This document shows positions 8,892 to 18,659 of a stretch of DNA of 64,000 bases, one piece after another; the stretch's first letter is position 1; every line of letters begins with the position of its first letter. The stretch comes from Brucella pseudogrignonensis (GTDB lineage: Bacteria > Pseudomonadota > Alphaproteobacteria > Rhizobiales > Rhizobiaceae), in the NCBI RefSeq assembly GCF_032190615.1, contig NZ_JAVLAT010000003.1, positions 372,001 through 436,000 on the forward strand, given 5' to 3'. The notes below the pieces were generated by a model, which saw nothing but the letters and a program-made list of their open reading frames with translations, made no database searches and was not told where the DNA came from. The position numbers and the translations under genes are program-made.

Positions 8892-8922
8892 AAAGGCTCG
8901 ATATTAAAAATATCGGGCCTTT
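8892..8922 (+). terminator. Intrinsic terminator after dctM
   Basis: AAAGGC at 8892-8897 pairs with GCCTTT at 8917-8922, extended by CGATATT against AATATCG, around an AAA loop, giving a stem of about 14 pairs with one G-T pair. T/A-rich sequence follows. It ends the TRAP operon; the next 150 bases up to 9076 are very A/T-rich and probably hold the promoter of the BCCT gene. Confidence 0.8.
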
Positions 8923-9075
8923 AATTAATTAATCTGCAACACAATTAACTTCATCAAATAAATAAAGAAAAATTATAATAAATTATATTTATATAAACTA
9001 TTACCAATATTGAAAAATTTTTGTTAAGCCCTAAATGTCCAATTTAATGCTTATACGATTAAATTGTGAGAGAAA

Positions 9076-11070
9076 ATGCCAGCCAAATTTATTATCAATC
9101 CGCCTGTTTTTTTTGGTTCGATCATTATCATAGGATTATTTTTGGCGGTCGGTGTAATCGCGCCTGATCAAGCCGCTGAAATTTTTGCCGCTTTGCAAAC
9201 AAGTATTCTTTCGAATTTTGGTTGGTTCTACCTTTTGGTCGTAGGAATTTTTCTAGCCAGCGTTTTGCTGCTTAGCTTGGGGCGATATGGTCGCCTTAAA
9301 TTAGGACCTGATGACTCCACTCCAGACTTTAGCTTTATGTCGTGGATCGCAATGCTTTTTGCTGCCGGTATGGGCATCGGATTGATGTATTATGCTGTTG
9401 GCGAGCCAATGTCCCATTTCATGGCCCCGCCAACGGCTGAACCGCGCTCGATTGAAGCGACACGACAAGCAATGGCTGTGACGTTTTTTCATTGGGGGAT
9501 TCACGCTTGGGCGATCTATGCCGTTGTTGGTTTGTCACTCGCATATTTTGGCTATCGCTACAATCTGCCTTTAACGATCCGATCAGGCCTTTATCCTCTT
9601 TTGAAAGAGCGGATTAACGGCCCTGTTGGTCACGCTGTTGATATTTTTGCGATTGTCGGAACAATGTTCGGAATTGCCACTTCTCTCGGACTTGGCGTCT
9701 CACAAATTAATGCCGGGCTAAATTATCTGGCGGGAGTTCCCATCGGTTTAGAGGTACAGCTTCCGCTAATATTGGTCATTACCGGCCTTGCTACCATATC
9801 TGTTGTTACAGGACTTGATAAAGGCGTTCGCATTTTATCAGAAGTGAACCTTCTGATCGCAATTTTGCTTATGCTGTTTGTCCTCGTTGTGGGACCAACA
9901 GCACAGCTCTTTCGCGATTTTGTTCAGAATATCGGTCTTTATCTGGATTCCTTAGTACTGAGAACGTTCAATATATATGCCTACCAGCCCACACCATGGA
10001 TTGATGACTGGACACTTTTCTATTGGGCTTGGTGGATTTCCTGGTCCCCTTTTGTCGGCATGTTCATCGCTCGTATTTCGAGAGGTCGCACCGTACGTGA
10101 ATTTGTTACAGCCGTTTTGTTTATTCCAGCCGGTTTCACTTTCTTTTGGATGACGGTTTTTGGAAACTCTGCGATCTTGATTGACACAACTATCGCCAAC
10201 GGAAAGTTGGGGGCCGAGATAGCTGCTGACGTGTCAGTTGGTCTGTTCCATTTCTTTGAATACCTTCCCTGGACCACATTGACCTCAACGCTTGCCGTGC
10301 TCCTGGTGGCGATTTTCTTCATTACATCTTCAGACTCTGGATCATTGGTTGTGGATTCTATCGCTGCGGGTGGTGAGACAGAAACGACGACATCTCAACG
10401 GGTTTTCTGGTGCGCTCTTGAAGGTATCGTGGCTGCCAGCCTGCTTGTTGCAGGCGGATTAGGAGCCCTTCAATCGGTGACCATCGCAAGTGCACTTCCA
10501 TTTTCGATCGTCATTCTTGTTCTTGTATGGTCGCTTTTTAAAGGCATGCGAGCCGATCTTGCCCAGCAAGTAGCACATGCGGGAATTCCAAATGCGCCAA
10601 CGGCACAACCAGCAGCAGGTCTGACCTGGCAGCGCAGATTGGGGTTAATGCTGCATGCGCCTTCCGAACGTGAAGTGCTAACGTTTATCGAAGGTCCGGC
10701 GATGAAGGCACTTTCCGAAGTCGCGTCAGAACTCAACAATCGTGGACGCGACACGGTCGTGGTGTCGGAAGACAACGGTTCGATAGCGCTGCGCTCCACC
10801 GCCGAGGGGGTTCGTGACTTCATTTACGGAATAATGCCGGCCTCACACCAAATTCCAGCCTTCTCGACTATGGCCGTTGGGAAACCGGAATTTCGTTTTG
10901 AAGCAAGAACGTATTTTTCAAGCGGGGGGCGTGGCTATGACGTCATGGGCATGACGAAGGACCAATTGATCTCGGACGTACTGGTACAGTTTGAACGTTA
11001 CCTGGCATTAGTTCACACACTAGAAACGCAATTAGTCCACAGCGCCCCAGAACATTCAGCCGATATGTGA
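9076..11070 (+). CDS. BCCT-family transporter (choline/betaine/carnitine type)
   Basis: A 664-residue secondary transporter with 12 predicted transmembrane helices. The glycine-rich TM stretch [16 protein letters not shown] (about residues 96-110) and the family signature around [21 protein letters not shown] are present. GMGIG-type sequences with glycines are associated with sodium coupling in BetP-like members, and GMGIG can also occur in proton-coupled ones, so the coupling ion is open. After the last helix there is a long soluble C-terminal tail of about 150 residues, similar to BetT-type proteins where it serves osmosensing. The gene is single, and a mechanosensitive channel follows 46 bases downstream, fitting a role in osmolyte balance. 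Confidence 0.9.
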   Translation: MPAKFIINPPVFFGSIIIIGLFLAVGVIAPDQAAEIFAALQTSILSNFGWFYLLVVGIFLASVLLLSLGRYGRLKLGPDDSTPDFSFMSWIAMLFAAGMGIGLMYYAVGEPMSHFMAPPTAEPRSIEATRQAMAVTFFHWGIHAWAIYAVVGLSLAYFGYRYNLPLTIRSGLYPLLKERINGPVGHAVDIFAIVGTMFGIATSLGLGVSQINAGLNYLAGVPIGLEVQLPLILVITGLATISVVTGLDKGVRILSEVNLLIAILLMLFVLVVGPTAQLFRDFVQNIGLYLDSLVLRTFNIYAYQPTPWIDDWTLFYWAWWISWSPFVGMFIARISRGRTVREFVTAVLFIPAGFTFFWMTVFGNSAILIDTTIANGKLGAEIAADVSVGLFHFFEYLPWTTLTSTLAVLLVAIFFITSSDSGSLVVDSIAAGGETETTTSQRVFWCALEGIVAASLLVAGGLGALQSVTIASALPFSIVILVLVWSLFKGMRADLAQQVAHAGIPNAPTAQPAAGLTWQRRLGLMLHAPSEREVLTFIEGPAMKALSEVASELNNRGRDTVVVSEDNGSIALRSTAEGVRDFIYGIMPASHQIPAFSTMAVGKPEFRFEARTYFSSGGRGYDVMGMTKDQLISDVLVQFERYLALVHTLETQLVHSAPEHSADM

Positions 11071-11116
11071 TCATCGGCACATTAAATTTAAAATGCTAAC
11101 AACTGAGACAGGAATA

Positions 11117-11962
11117 ATGGAACAAAAAGCGACCGAAATCTTTGAAAACACCAATCAATTTTTGTTCCAGATATCAGATCTGCTTTTGCGCTATTCTCTA
11201 TCGACACTCGGTGCAATTTTTATCCTTTGCGCAGGGTGGATTTTAGCTGGAACACTTCAACGCTGGGCAGTCACGTCACTATCAAACATCCGTGGGCTTG
11301 ATAAAACAATCTCCAAATTTTTTGGTGGCGTGATCCGGTACGCAATACTTGCTATTGTTCTTGTGATGGTTTTGGGCCAGTTTGGCGTCCAGACCGCCTC
11401 GATACTTGCGGCACTGGGAGCTATTGGTCTCGCGATCGGCCTCGCTTTGCAAGGAACGCTTCAGAATATTGCAGCTGGCATTATGCTTCTGGTTCTTCGG
11501 CCGTTTCGAGTGGGTGAGTTTATAAGTGCAGGCAGCGTGATGGGTACTGTCGAAGAGATAGGCCTGTTTACGACCGAGCTTATATCTTACGATGGCATAT
11601 ACATTATGGCTCCAAATTCTACTCTTTGGAACACCTCTGTTACCAATTACAGTCGCCTTAAAGCGCGGATGCACGACTTCAAGGTTCGCATAGGATACGA
11701 TGACAGCATCGATGACGCTTTCAAAATAATTGAGAACATTGTTTCGTCACAAGTGGGCGTTCTGGCGGATCCTAAACCGGCATTTTTCGTCGATGAGCTC
11801 GGCGATAGTGCAATTATATTGTGCTATCGCTATTGGGTTGACAGCAACAATTATTGGGATGTGGTTCGCAACACCACCAAATCCGTGAAAACCTCCTTTG
11901 ACGAAGCCGGTATAAAAATACCATATCAGCAGGTTACCTATCATATGAAAGCTCAAAATTAG
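11117..11962 (+). CDS. Small-conductance mechanosensitive channel, MscS family
   Basis: A 281-residue inner membrane protein with three N-terminal transmembrane helices and a cytoplasmic vestibule domain, matching MscS in length. The pore-lining TM3 is evident: alternating Ala/Gly in ALGAIGLAIGLALQGTLQN, followed by ILLVLRPFRVGEFI-like beta-domain entry (LLVLRPFRVGEFI). I prefer the ATG at 11117, with AGGA upstream, over the in-frame ATG at 11093. It releases osmolytes on hypo-osmotic shock. Position after the BCCT carrier suggests the two were kept together as an uptake/release pair. Confidence 0.9.
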   Translation: MEQKATEIFENTNQFLFQISDLLLRYSLSTLGAIFILCAGWILAGTLQRWAVTSLSNIRGLDKTISKFFGGVIRYAILAIVLVMVLGQFGVQTASILAALGAIGLAIGLALQGTLQNIAAGIMLLVLRPFRVGEFISAGSVMGTVEEIGLFTTELISYDGIYIMAPNSTLWNTSVTNYSRLKARMHDFKVRIGYDDSIDDAFKIIENIVSSQVGVLADPKPAFFVDELGDSAIILCYRYWVDSNNYWDVVRNTTKSVKTSFDEAGIKIPYQQVTYHMKAQN

Positions 11963-12011
11963 ATCTTCATGCATAATTCTATTAATGGCCATGCGCCGAT
12001 TGGATTGTGCT

Positions 12012-13490
12012 CTAGTCTCCCTGACCTGAGCCCCTTTGTGCCTCCCGCTTGATAAAAGCAGCCATGCCTTCAGTTTGAATTTCATTGACTATTTCCCGAA
12101 GCATGGTGCCGAAAATTCCTTCCGTTAGCTGCTCAGGGAGAACATCAGGGCAAACAGTTGCAACGGCTCGAATTACTTCGTCGGAAGTAGCCGTATTCCT
12201 TAAAGCTCGCTGAAGCTCAGTTGCGCGCGGGTCATTCAACGTTTGTGAATTACCATCACTGTCTTTCTGAACAAGATAGGCAAGCCAGGCGGCCAGCGAA
12301 AATGCAAAAGGACGTATTGATCCGCCCGCTGCAATTGTTTCTAAAGCCGGAGCTGTTATGCGTTGAGGTAGCTTTTGCGTACCGTCCATGGCAATTTGCG
12401 TTGTTGAGTGCGCGATAGCCGGGTTGGAAAACCGCTCAGCCAGCGCAGAGGAATAGCTGTCGAGGTCAATTGACAGGCCCTTGACGGTTGCAGCAGCGGC
12501 TGCAAGATGACGCTTCACGATGAGGGCATGATCAGGGTCGGACATGACGTCCCGTACCAATGCTTTACCCGACAAGAGCCCACTATACGCAAGCATTGAA
12601 TGCGCACCATTCAGCATCCGAAGCTTCATATTTTCATACGCAGTAACATCTTCGACAAATAGGACACCGGCACATTCCCATTCTGGTCTTCCGGCACAAA
12701 ACTGATCTTCAATCACCCATTGGGAGAATGGTTCTGTTTCGACTGCAGCGTAGTCTTCGCGTCCCGTAAGCTCGGCTGCAAGTTTCACCGTTGCTGAACT
12801 TGAGGCCGGCGTAATCCGATCCACCATTGAAGATGGAAAGCTCGCATTGTTTGCTATCCAGCTGAACAGTTCTTCTCCATGGACTTCTTTCGCGAATGCA
12901 AGGACTGCATTTCGAAATTTCTGACCATTGTGAGATAGATTGTCACAACTTAGCACTGTAAAGGGTGGTAAGCCTTTTTCCATTCGTCGGTTGAGTGCCA
13001 AGACAATCAATCCGATCACGCCCATAGGCGTCTGAGGATTTACGAGATCGAAAACGATTGCAGGGTGATTGTGATCCAGTTGACCATTGCTCGATATGCC
13101 GTAGCCTTTTTCTGTGACCGTCAGACTGACGATGCGGCAGACGGCTGATGCCATGGCTTCCATTGCATCGGAACTTACATCAGGCCCGGCCAATACCCGT
13201 TCAAGCGCGCCAATCACCCGCGCCTCTGTGGACGCGCTGCGCGTGATCAGCGTGTAATGCCCTTGTTGCGGGTTCAAGCTCTCGGCGGCGGCAGTTCCTC
13301 GCAGTGAAACGCCAATAACGCGCCAGTCGCCACCTTTTTGTGCCAACACCCTATCGGTATAATCGAGGAGATGGGCGCGCGCAAAATTGCCAAGTCCCAA
13401 ATGAACAATCCCAGCGCCGTGGTTCTCCGGCCTATATGCCGGCCAGCGGGCTGAAGCGCCTTCATTTGCCTGTGCCGAAAGTCTCGTCAT
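12012..13490 (-). CDS. uxuB: Fructuronate reductase / mannitol dehydrogenase-family oxidoreductase
   Basis: A 492-residue long-chain polyol dehydrogenase. The N-terminal Rossmann motif is GIVHLGLGNFARAH (residues 27-40) and the C-terminal domain has the family's lysine/asparagine active-site segment around KLRMLNGAHSMLAYSG. In the uronate route this enzyme interconverts D-fructuronate and D-mannonate with NAD(H). Its start overlaps the stop of the mannonate dehydratase gene by four bases (ATGA), so the pair is translated together, which is the reason for choosing UxuB over mannitol or arabinitol dehydrogenase. It is the last gene of a seven-gene minus-strand operon. Confidence 0.85.
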   Translation of the reverse strand: MTRLSAQANEGASARWPAYRPENHGAGIVHLGLGNFARAHLLDYTDRVLAQKGGDWRVIGVSLRGTAAAESLNPQQGHYTLITRSASTEARVIGALERVLAGPDVSSDAMEAMASAVCRIVSLTVTEKGYGISSNGQLDHNHPAIVFDLVNPQTPMGVIGLIVLALNRRMEKGLPPFTVLSCDNLSHNGQKFRNAVLAFAKEVHGEELFSWIANNASFPSSMVDRITPASSSATVKLAAELTGREDYAAVETEPFSQWVIEDQFCAGRPEWECAGVLFVEDVTAYENMKLRMLNGAHSMLAYSGLLSGKALVRDVMSDPDHALIVKRHLAAAAATVKGLSIDLDSYSSALAERFSNPAIAHSTTQIAMDGTQKLPQRITAPALETIAAGGSIRPFAFSLAAWLAYLVQKDSDGNSQTLNDPRATELQRALRNTATSDEVIRAVATVCPDVLPEQLTEGIFGTMLREIVNEIQTEGMAAFIKREAQRGSGQGD

Positions 13491-14704
13491 TCAACAACCT
13501 TGACATTTGTATGCGACAGTGCGGTCATAATACCGCGTAATTCCGCCAGCCCTTTCAACCGACCAATAGATGGGTAACCCGGCTGTGCTCTTCTGTTGAG
13601 ATCATCCAGAATATCCTGACCATGATCTGGCCGCATGGGGATTTGCCAGTCTTTACGGTTTTGAGCCTTCCGGCGGTTTTCTTCGGCAAGAATGGCCGCA
13701 ACCATTGCGACCATATCGGTATGACCGTCCAGGTGAGCCGCCTCATGGAACGACCCGCCGAGATGAGATTCCTCAAGTGTGACGTTGCGCAGATGAAGAA
13801 AATGGACCCGATCACCCAGACGTTTCATCATACCAGGCAGATCATTGTCCGCGCGTGTGCCCAGTGATCCGGTGCAAACGGTAATGCCATTGGCTGGAAT
13901 ATTTACGGCATCCATCACAGTCTTATAATCGGCTTCGGTAGACATGATACGCGGCAGGCCAAGCAGTGGGAACGGTGGATCATCCGGATGGCAGCATAGG
14001 CGCACACCGAGTTCTTCTGCCAGCGGGCTGACTTCAGCCAGAAAATCGATCAGATGCCCGCGCAAATGTTCAGGCGAGATACTGTCGTAATGTGCAAGAT
14101 GAAGCTTTACATCGTCCATCGACATGCGTTCGGCAGCACCGGGCAAGCCGAACACGACATTGCCTGAAAGCTCGAGACGCCGTGAGTCGGACATCTCTGT
14201 AAAACGCTTGCGTGCGGCTTCGCGAATTTCGAGACTATAGTCGTCCTCTGCACCTTGGCGTTGCAGAAGAAACAAATCAAAGGCCGCAAAATCGATCGCG
14301 TCATAGCGCATACAGGTGGCACCGTTTGGTAATCGGTAAGCCAGATCGGTACGCGTCCAGTCAAGAATTGGCATGAAATTATAGCAAATGACCTCGATAC
14401 CTGCATCACGCAGGTTACGCATGGAAGTCTTCCAGTTTGCTATATGAGTTTTCCATTCTCCGGTCTGGCGTTTGATATCCTCGGAGACCGGAAGACTTTC
14501 AACGACTTCCCATCGCAGACCAGAGGGATCCCCGTTTTTCATTTGAGAAAGGTCGGCTTTTCGTTTTTCAATTTCGGCAGGTGACCAAACGGCACCGGTC
14601 GCAACATGGTGAAGGGCTGTTACCACACCTTCCACGCCTGCCTGCAACATATCGTCTATGGATACCAGATCTTTGGGACCGAACCAGCGCCAGGTCTGTC
14701 TCAT
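13487..14704 (-). CDS. uxuA: D-mannonate dehydratase
   Basis: A 405-residue UxuA-type mannonate dehydratase, near the usual 390-400 residues. The N terminus MRQTWRWFGPKD and the following VTALHHVATGAVW are characteristic, as are the metal-site segments (LCCHPDDPPFPLLGLPRI, TVCTGSLGTRADND, HFLHLRNV) with their histidines, cysteine and aspartates. It removes water from D-mannonate to give 2-keto-3-deoxy-D-gluconate in the cytoplasm. GAGAGA precedes the start. It sits between an idonate/gulonate-type dehydrogenase and uxuB and therefore collects the product of both. Confidence 0.93.
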   Translation of the reverse strand: MRQTWRWFGPKDLVSIDDMLQAGVEGVVTALHHVATGAVWSPAEIEKRKADLSQMKNGDPSGLRWEVVESLPVSEDIKRQTGEWKTHIANWKTSMRNLRDAGIEVICYNFMPILDWTRTDLAYRLPNGATCMRYDAIDFAAFDLFLLQRQGAEDDYSLEIREAARKRFTEMSDSRRLELSGNVVFGLPGAAERMSMDDVKLHLAHYDSISPEHLRGHLIDFLAEVSPLAEELGVRLCCHPDDPPFPLLGLPRIMSTEADYKTVMDAVNIPANGITVCTGSLGTRADNDLPGMMKRLGDRVHFLHLRNVTLEESHLGGSFHEAAHLDGHTDMVAMVAAILAEENRRKAQNRKDWQIPMRPDHGQDILDDLNRRAQPGYPSIGRLKGLAELRGIMTALSHTNVKVVE

Positions 14705-14722
14705 ATTATCGTCTCTCTGTTT

Positions 14723-15805
14723 TCAGTGCCGTGCGGATGCAGCGGCAAAAGTAATTTGAACCTTGACCGATTGGGAACGGTCGGTAGCCGCATGAAATGC
14801 GGCAAGCGCTTCCGTTACAGGCAATGTAGCCGTGATAATCGGGCGTGGGTCGATTTCGTGCGATCCGATAAGCTGCACGGCGTCAGCGAATTCGGTATCG
14901 AAGCGCTGCGAACCGACAAACTGAATTTCCTTACCAACCATGACATTCAATGGCATGGTTGTTGGCCCAGCAACGCCCACTTGCACCATCGTGCCGAGCG
15001 GTCGCAAACACGAAATTGCATCGTTGATTGCTGGGGCTGCGGCGGAACACTCAAAGACGAGATCAACCTTGCCCTTATCCTCTTTCCAGCGGTCAAGTCC
15101 GGTTGGATTGGCTGCAATGTTGACTGTGTGGTCAGCGCCCATTTTTGCAGCAATCGCCAGTGTCGCGTCCTGAATATCTGTGACGATAATTTCGGAAGCA
15201 CCCCGTTTTTTTGCCACCGCAACACAAAGCGCACCAATCGGGCCCGCTCCTGTCACCAGCACGACTTTGCCTGACAAGCTGCCGGCAATTGCCTCGCCCC
15301 GATTGGCTGCATGTAGACAGACAGCCAGCGGTTCTGAACAGGCCGCTGCACCGGGATCGATGTCATCAGGCACGGCAAAGCATTGATCCGCCTCAATTAC
15401 GATCCTGTCGCGAAACATCCCTTGCTGATGTGGAAGGTACATTGCAGAACCCTTAAACCGCATCGCAATGCAGTGGCGTGGAAGTCCGTGCTGGCAGAAA
15501 CTGCACGTACCACAAGGCTGCGACGGGTTCAGGGCCACGAGCTGGTCGCGCGTCAGGCCTGTCACTCCTTCTCCAAGCGCTTCGATGCGCCCGGATGCTT
15601 CATGCCCCAGAATTATCGGTTCGCGAACACGGATGGTTCCGATACCGCCTTCCAGCCAGTAATGCAGATCGGATCCACAAATTCCGCCAGCTTGTATTGC
15701 GACCATAACCTGACCTGGCCCCGGTCTTTCGAGAGGCCTGTTCTCAATGCGCAAGTCATCCTGAGCATGAAGGCAAACGACACGTGTTAGCGATTGTTCT
15801 GGCAT
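14723..15805 (-). CDS. Zinc alcohol dehydrogenase, L-idonate/L-gulonate 5-dehydrogenase-like
   Basis: A 360-residue medium-chain dehydrogenase. Catalytic zinc ligands are in GGICGSDLHY and GHEASGRIEALG; the structural zinc site is the four-cysteine PCGTCSFCQHGLPRHC; NAD binding is TGAGPIGALCVAVAK. The DLHYWLEGGIG segment is typical of L-idonate 5-dehydrogenase. The start was set at the second of two adjacent ATGs because GAGG is then 5 bases upstream. Known aldonate routes use a 5-dehydrogenase to turn L-gulonate into D-fructuronate, which UxuB and UxuA then process; this gene order fits that better than L-idonate use, because no gluconate branch genes are present. Confidence 0.83.
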   Translation of the reverse strand: MPEQSLTRVVCLHAQDDLRIENRPLERPGPGQVMVAIQAGGICGSDLHYWLEGGIGTIRVREPIILGHEASGRIEALGEGVTGLTRDQLVALNPSQPCGTCSFCQHGLPRHCIAMRFKGSAMYLPHQQGMFRDRIVIEADQCFAVPDDIDPGAAACSEPLAVCLHAANRGEAIAGSLSGKVVLVTGAGPIGALCVAVAKKRGASEIIVTDIQDATLAIAAKMGADHTVNIAANPTGLDRWKEDKGKVDLVFECSAAAPAINDAISCLRPLGTMVQVGVAGPTTMPLNVMVGKEIQFVGSQRFDTEFADAVQLIGSHEIDPRPIITATLPVTEALAAFHAATDRSQSVKVQITFAAASARH

Positions 15806-15812
15806 CATAACC

Positions 15813-17090
15813 TCAAGGCATCAAAGTGTTGGGCAACCAAGTCGCCAAAGGTGGGAAATAGCTGACCATCAGAAGAACGATAATATTGGTGATGATGTAA
15901 GGAATAATCGCTCTGATCACCGGTGATAGAGGAAGTCGTGCGATATTTGACGCCACGAAAAGGCAAACGCCGACAGGAGGTGTCGTTAGACCGATCATCA
16001 GATTCAGGACAGCAAAACACGCGAAGTGTATGGGATCTATACCGACGGCAATAGCGAGAGCCTGCAAAGGCACGAACAGAATAATCAACGCGGCAATCGT
16101 TTCCATGAACATGCCGACAAACAAAAGCAGAAGATTGATCAGCAAGATGACGAGAAACTTGTTGTCCGTAACTGACAGAACTGCATCGGCGAGAGCCTGT
16201 GGAATGCGCTCCGCGACTAGGATCCAACCGAATACATTTGCGGTACCAACCAATACCAAAATTCCGGCAGAACTAATGGCACTGTCGATGATGATCTTGG
16301 GAATGCGACTTACTGGTAATTCCCGATAGATAAATAGGCCGACGAGGGCAGCGTAAAGACAGGCTACCACGGCAGTTTCTGTCGGGGTTGTAATGCCGAT
16401 CAGTAAACCGCCGACGATCAGTGCTGTCATTGCTATTGCCCAGATCGCTCCGGTGAACGACGTGAACAACTCACGGACACCCTTCCAGTTTTCACGTGGG
16501 AAATTCTTTTTCTTTGCGATGAAGTAGGTTGTTACCATCATCGCGAAGCCCATTAGCAGTCCTGGCATTGCACCAGCCAGAAACAGCTTTCCAACAGAGA
16601 GGCCAGAGAGGGAGCCGACAATAATCATGGGAACGCTTGGGGGGATCATCGGGCCAACTGTCGATGAAGCAGCCGTAACTGCGGCTGAGAAATCAGCTGG
16701 GTATCCGACTTTTTTCATCCCAGGGATCATCATGCCGCCAACAGATGCCACATCGGCGACTGCAGTTCCCGAAATGCCGCCAAAAAGCATAGAAGCTGCG
16801 ATGTTTGCTTGTGCCAGACCGCCGCGCATCCAACCAACCAGAGCATTGGCAAAGCGAATGATCCGCTCTGTGATGCCGCCGGAGTTCATCAGGTTGCCCG
16901 CCAAAATGAATCCTGGAATGCAGAGCAGCACAAAACTGTCCATTCCAGCATACATTTTCTGAGGAATGACAACCAGTGGGATATCCGCGAAAAGAAGATA
17001 CGCCATTGAAGACAAGCCCAACGTCACCGCTACAGGCAAGCCGATGGCTAGTCCAAAGACAAATGTGCCAAGAAGAAGGGTCAGGCCCAT
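15813..17090 (-). CDS. TRAP transporter large permease, DctM family
   Basis: A 425-residue polytopic membrane protein of the DctM family, with IPGFILAGNLMNSGG near the N-terminal third, GGISGTAVADVASVGGMMIPG, STVGPMIPPSVPM and the C-terminal LMIGLTTPPVGVCLF. Its ATG overlaps the dctQ stop by one base (TGATG), so it is coupled to dctQ; a TTG one codon earlier is possible but unnecessary. With the next two genes it forms a complete TRAP system placed in the same operon as the mannonate genes, so the carried substrate is probably an aldonate or uronate. Confidence 0.92.
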   Translation of the reverse strand: MGLTLLLGTFVFGLAIGLPVAVTLGLSSMAYLLFADIPLVVIPQKMYAGMDSFVLLCIPGFILAGNLMNSGGITERIIRFANALVGWMRGGLAQANIAASMLFGGISGTAVADVASVGGMMIPGMKKVGYPADFSAAVTAASSTVGPMIPPSVPMIIVGSLSGLSVGKLFLAGAMPGLLMGFAMMVTTYFIAKKKNFPRENWKGVRELFTSFTGAIWAIAMTALIVGGLLIGITTPTETAVVACLYAALVGLFIYRELPVSRIPKIIIDSAISSAGILVLVGTANVFGWILVAERIPQALADAVLSVTDNKFLVILLINLLLLFVGMFMETIAALIILFVPLQALAIAVGIDPIHFACFAVLNLMIGLTTPPVGVCLFVASNIARLPLSPVIRAIIPYIITNIIVLLMVSYFPPLATWLPNTLMP

Positions 17091-17590
17091 CAATTTTCCT
17101 CCGAATTGGTGATGGGTCGCCCATCATGGCGGCCTGTCAGCATCTCTATGATGCGCATGAGCGCCCAAATGGTTAGCGCTACGAAAAGGATAAGTTGAGA
17201 TGCGTGGATGAAATCCATGCGCCAACCAAGAGAAGGCGCGGTTTGACGGCTGCCAATGGTGGTGTAGTCCCATGCGGCCGGCAACAGAACGACGGCAAAA
17301 ACCACTGTTAGTGTTGCACTCACCAATCGCAGTAGCCATGGGATGCGTCCCGGCAGGCTCTCACATAACAGATCAACATTGACCATATCGCCGCTACGTA
17401 GGGCTAGGCCTGAACCCAGTGCGCCGATGTACAGCAGGCAAAACCTTGTGAGCTCTTCCGTCCAGACTGGCGCCGTGCTCAAAAATGTGCGGGCATAAAC
17501 CTGCAATAGGACTGAGCCCATAAGCACAAGAAATGTTGCGAGTATCAGAAGGCGACACACACCTTCCAATCCTTTAAATGTTTTTGTCAT
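17090..17590 (-). CDS. TRAP transporter small permease, DctQ family
   Basis: A 166-residue membrane protein with four hydrophobic segments and the family's PVWTEELTRFCLLYIGALG stretch. GAGGACACC precedes the start. It is between dctP (50 bases upstream, with a perfect hairpin in the gap) and dctM (one-base overlap). As with other DctQ proteins it has no catalytic motif; identity rests on topology, this segment and position. Confidence 0.88.
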   Translation of the reverse strand: MTKTFKGLEGVCRLLILATFLVLMGSVLLQVYARTFLSTAPVWTEELTRFCLLYIGALGSGLALRSGDMVNVDLLCESLPGRIPWLLRLVSATLTVVFAVVLLPAAWDYTTIGSRQTAPSLGWRMDFIHASQLILFVALTIWALMRIIEMLTGRHDGRPITNSEEN

Positions 17591-17608
17591 GGTGTCCTCG
17601 ACAGGCTA

Positions 17609-17631
17609 GCTGCCGGACTTCATCCGGCAGC
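17609..17631 (-). promoter_or_regulatory. Hairpin between dctP and dctQ
   Basis: GCTGCCGGA (17609-17617) and TCCGGCAGC (17623-17631) pair perfectly over nine bases around a five-base loop, in the 50-base gap after the binding-protein gene. No T run follows in the direction of transcription, so it more likely protects the dctP message or causes partial termination than ends the operon. Confidence 0.65.
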
Positions 17632-17640
17632 ACCTTTATC

Positions 17641-18615
17641 TCAGTCGTTGAAGACCTGTTCGGCGAGTGGGCGGATTTCCTGTGGCACTGATGTCAGAAC
17701 TGCGTCCTTTGCCTTAGCCGCGAATGCTGCCTGATCGACCTCGACGAATTTTACACCGCGCGCTTCCAAATCAGTGACGAGTGCCTTTTCGTCGGCTACG
17801 AACAATTCTCGTTCATAAGTCTGTGTCGCTTTAGCCGCTTCCAGCAATGCCGCCTGATCCGCTTCTGACAATTTTCCCCAGCTGCGATCTGATATCGTGA
17901 GATAAATCCACGACCTAACGTGTTCAGTCTTATTGATGACTTTTTGAACTTCATAAAAACCACCTGACTTGAACAAAGCGAGCGGGTTTTCCTGTCCTTC
18001 AATCGTTCCGTTCTGAAGCGAGGTAAACACTTCCGAGAATGCCATAGGCGTTGGGTTTGCACCAAGTGACTGCCATGCGGCTACAAAAATCGGCACATTT
18101 GGCACGCGAACCTTGAAACCCTTCAAATCTTCCGGCTTCGTGATTTCACGATTAGCCGAAAGGTTGCGCGGTCCACGCGCAAAATAGGTCAGAGGACGAA
18201 TACCCGCCTTTTCGATAATTTCGGTTTCGATCTGCTTGCCAATATCACCCGATGCAACCTGATCCATATGTTCAAGCGACTTGTATCCATATGGTAATGC
18301 GAGCAAAGCGGCTTTTGGCGCCCAGTTCTGCAAGCTTTCACCGGTGATCGTCATGTCAGCTGTGCCAAGCTGCATACCGTTGATGACGTCGATTTCCTTA
18401 CCCAGTGATTCATTCGGATAGACTTCAACCGCCACGCGGCCTTCGGTGCGAGATTTGACCTCGTCAGCGAATTTCAGTGCAGCTTTGTGCCAGATGTTCT
18501 CTTCATTTGCGAGATGCCCGAGCTTGAGAGTAACCTCTTGCGCAAGCGATGTGCCTCCCATCAATGCAAGCATCGCGCAGGTTGCTGCTATATGCTTAAA
18601 ATTCTGAAACTTCAT
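17641..18615 (-). CDS. TRAP transporter substrate-binding protein, DctP family
   Basis: A 324-residue periplasmic protein with a signal peptide cleaved after SLA at residue 25. It has the DctP features: the carboxylate-binding arginine in LKGFKVRVPNVP, the NPTPMAFSEVFTSLQNGTIEGQENP segment and the GMQLGTADM turn. AGAGGAGGAAAGA lies just upstream of the start. It is the first transport gene after the GntR regulator. Given the uxu genes in the same operon the ligand is likely an aldonate (L-gulonate, D-mannonate) or a hexuronate; the binding loop would need comparison with solved structures to decide. Confidence 0.92.
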   Translation of the reverse strand: MKFQNFKHIAATCAMLALMGGTSLAQEVTLKLGHLANEENIWHKAALKFADEVKSRTEGRVAVEVYPNESLGKEIDVINGMQLGTADMTITGESLQNWAPKAALLALPYGYKSLEHMDQVASGDIGKQIETEIIEKAGIRPLTYFARGPRNLSANREITKPEDLKGFKVRVPNVPIFVAAWQSLGANPTPMAFSEVFTSLQNGTIEGQENPLALFKSGGFYEVQKVINKTEHVRSWIYLTISDRSWGKLSEADQAALLEAAKATQTYERELFVADEKALVTDLEARGVKFVEVDQAAFAAKAKDAVLTSVPQEIRPLAEQVFND

Positions 18616-18659
18616 TCTTTCCTCCTCTGGAATGACGTCGTTGCTGCTTTGGCGCAGCG

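Noticed and set aside
14606..15274. 222-residue plus-strand open frame
   Set aside because: Antisense to the idonate/gulonate dehydrogenase gene, which has complete zinc-site motifs; the frame has many cysteines and histidines and no recognisable fold.
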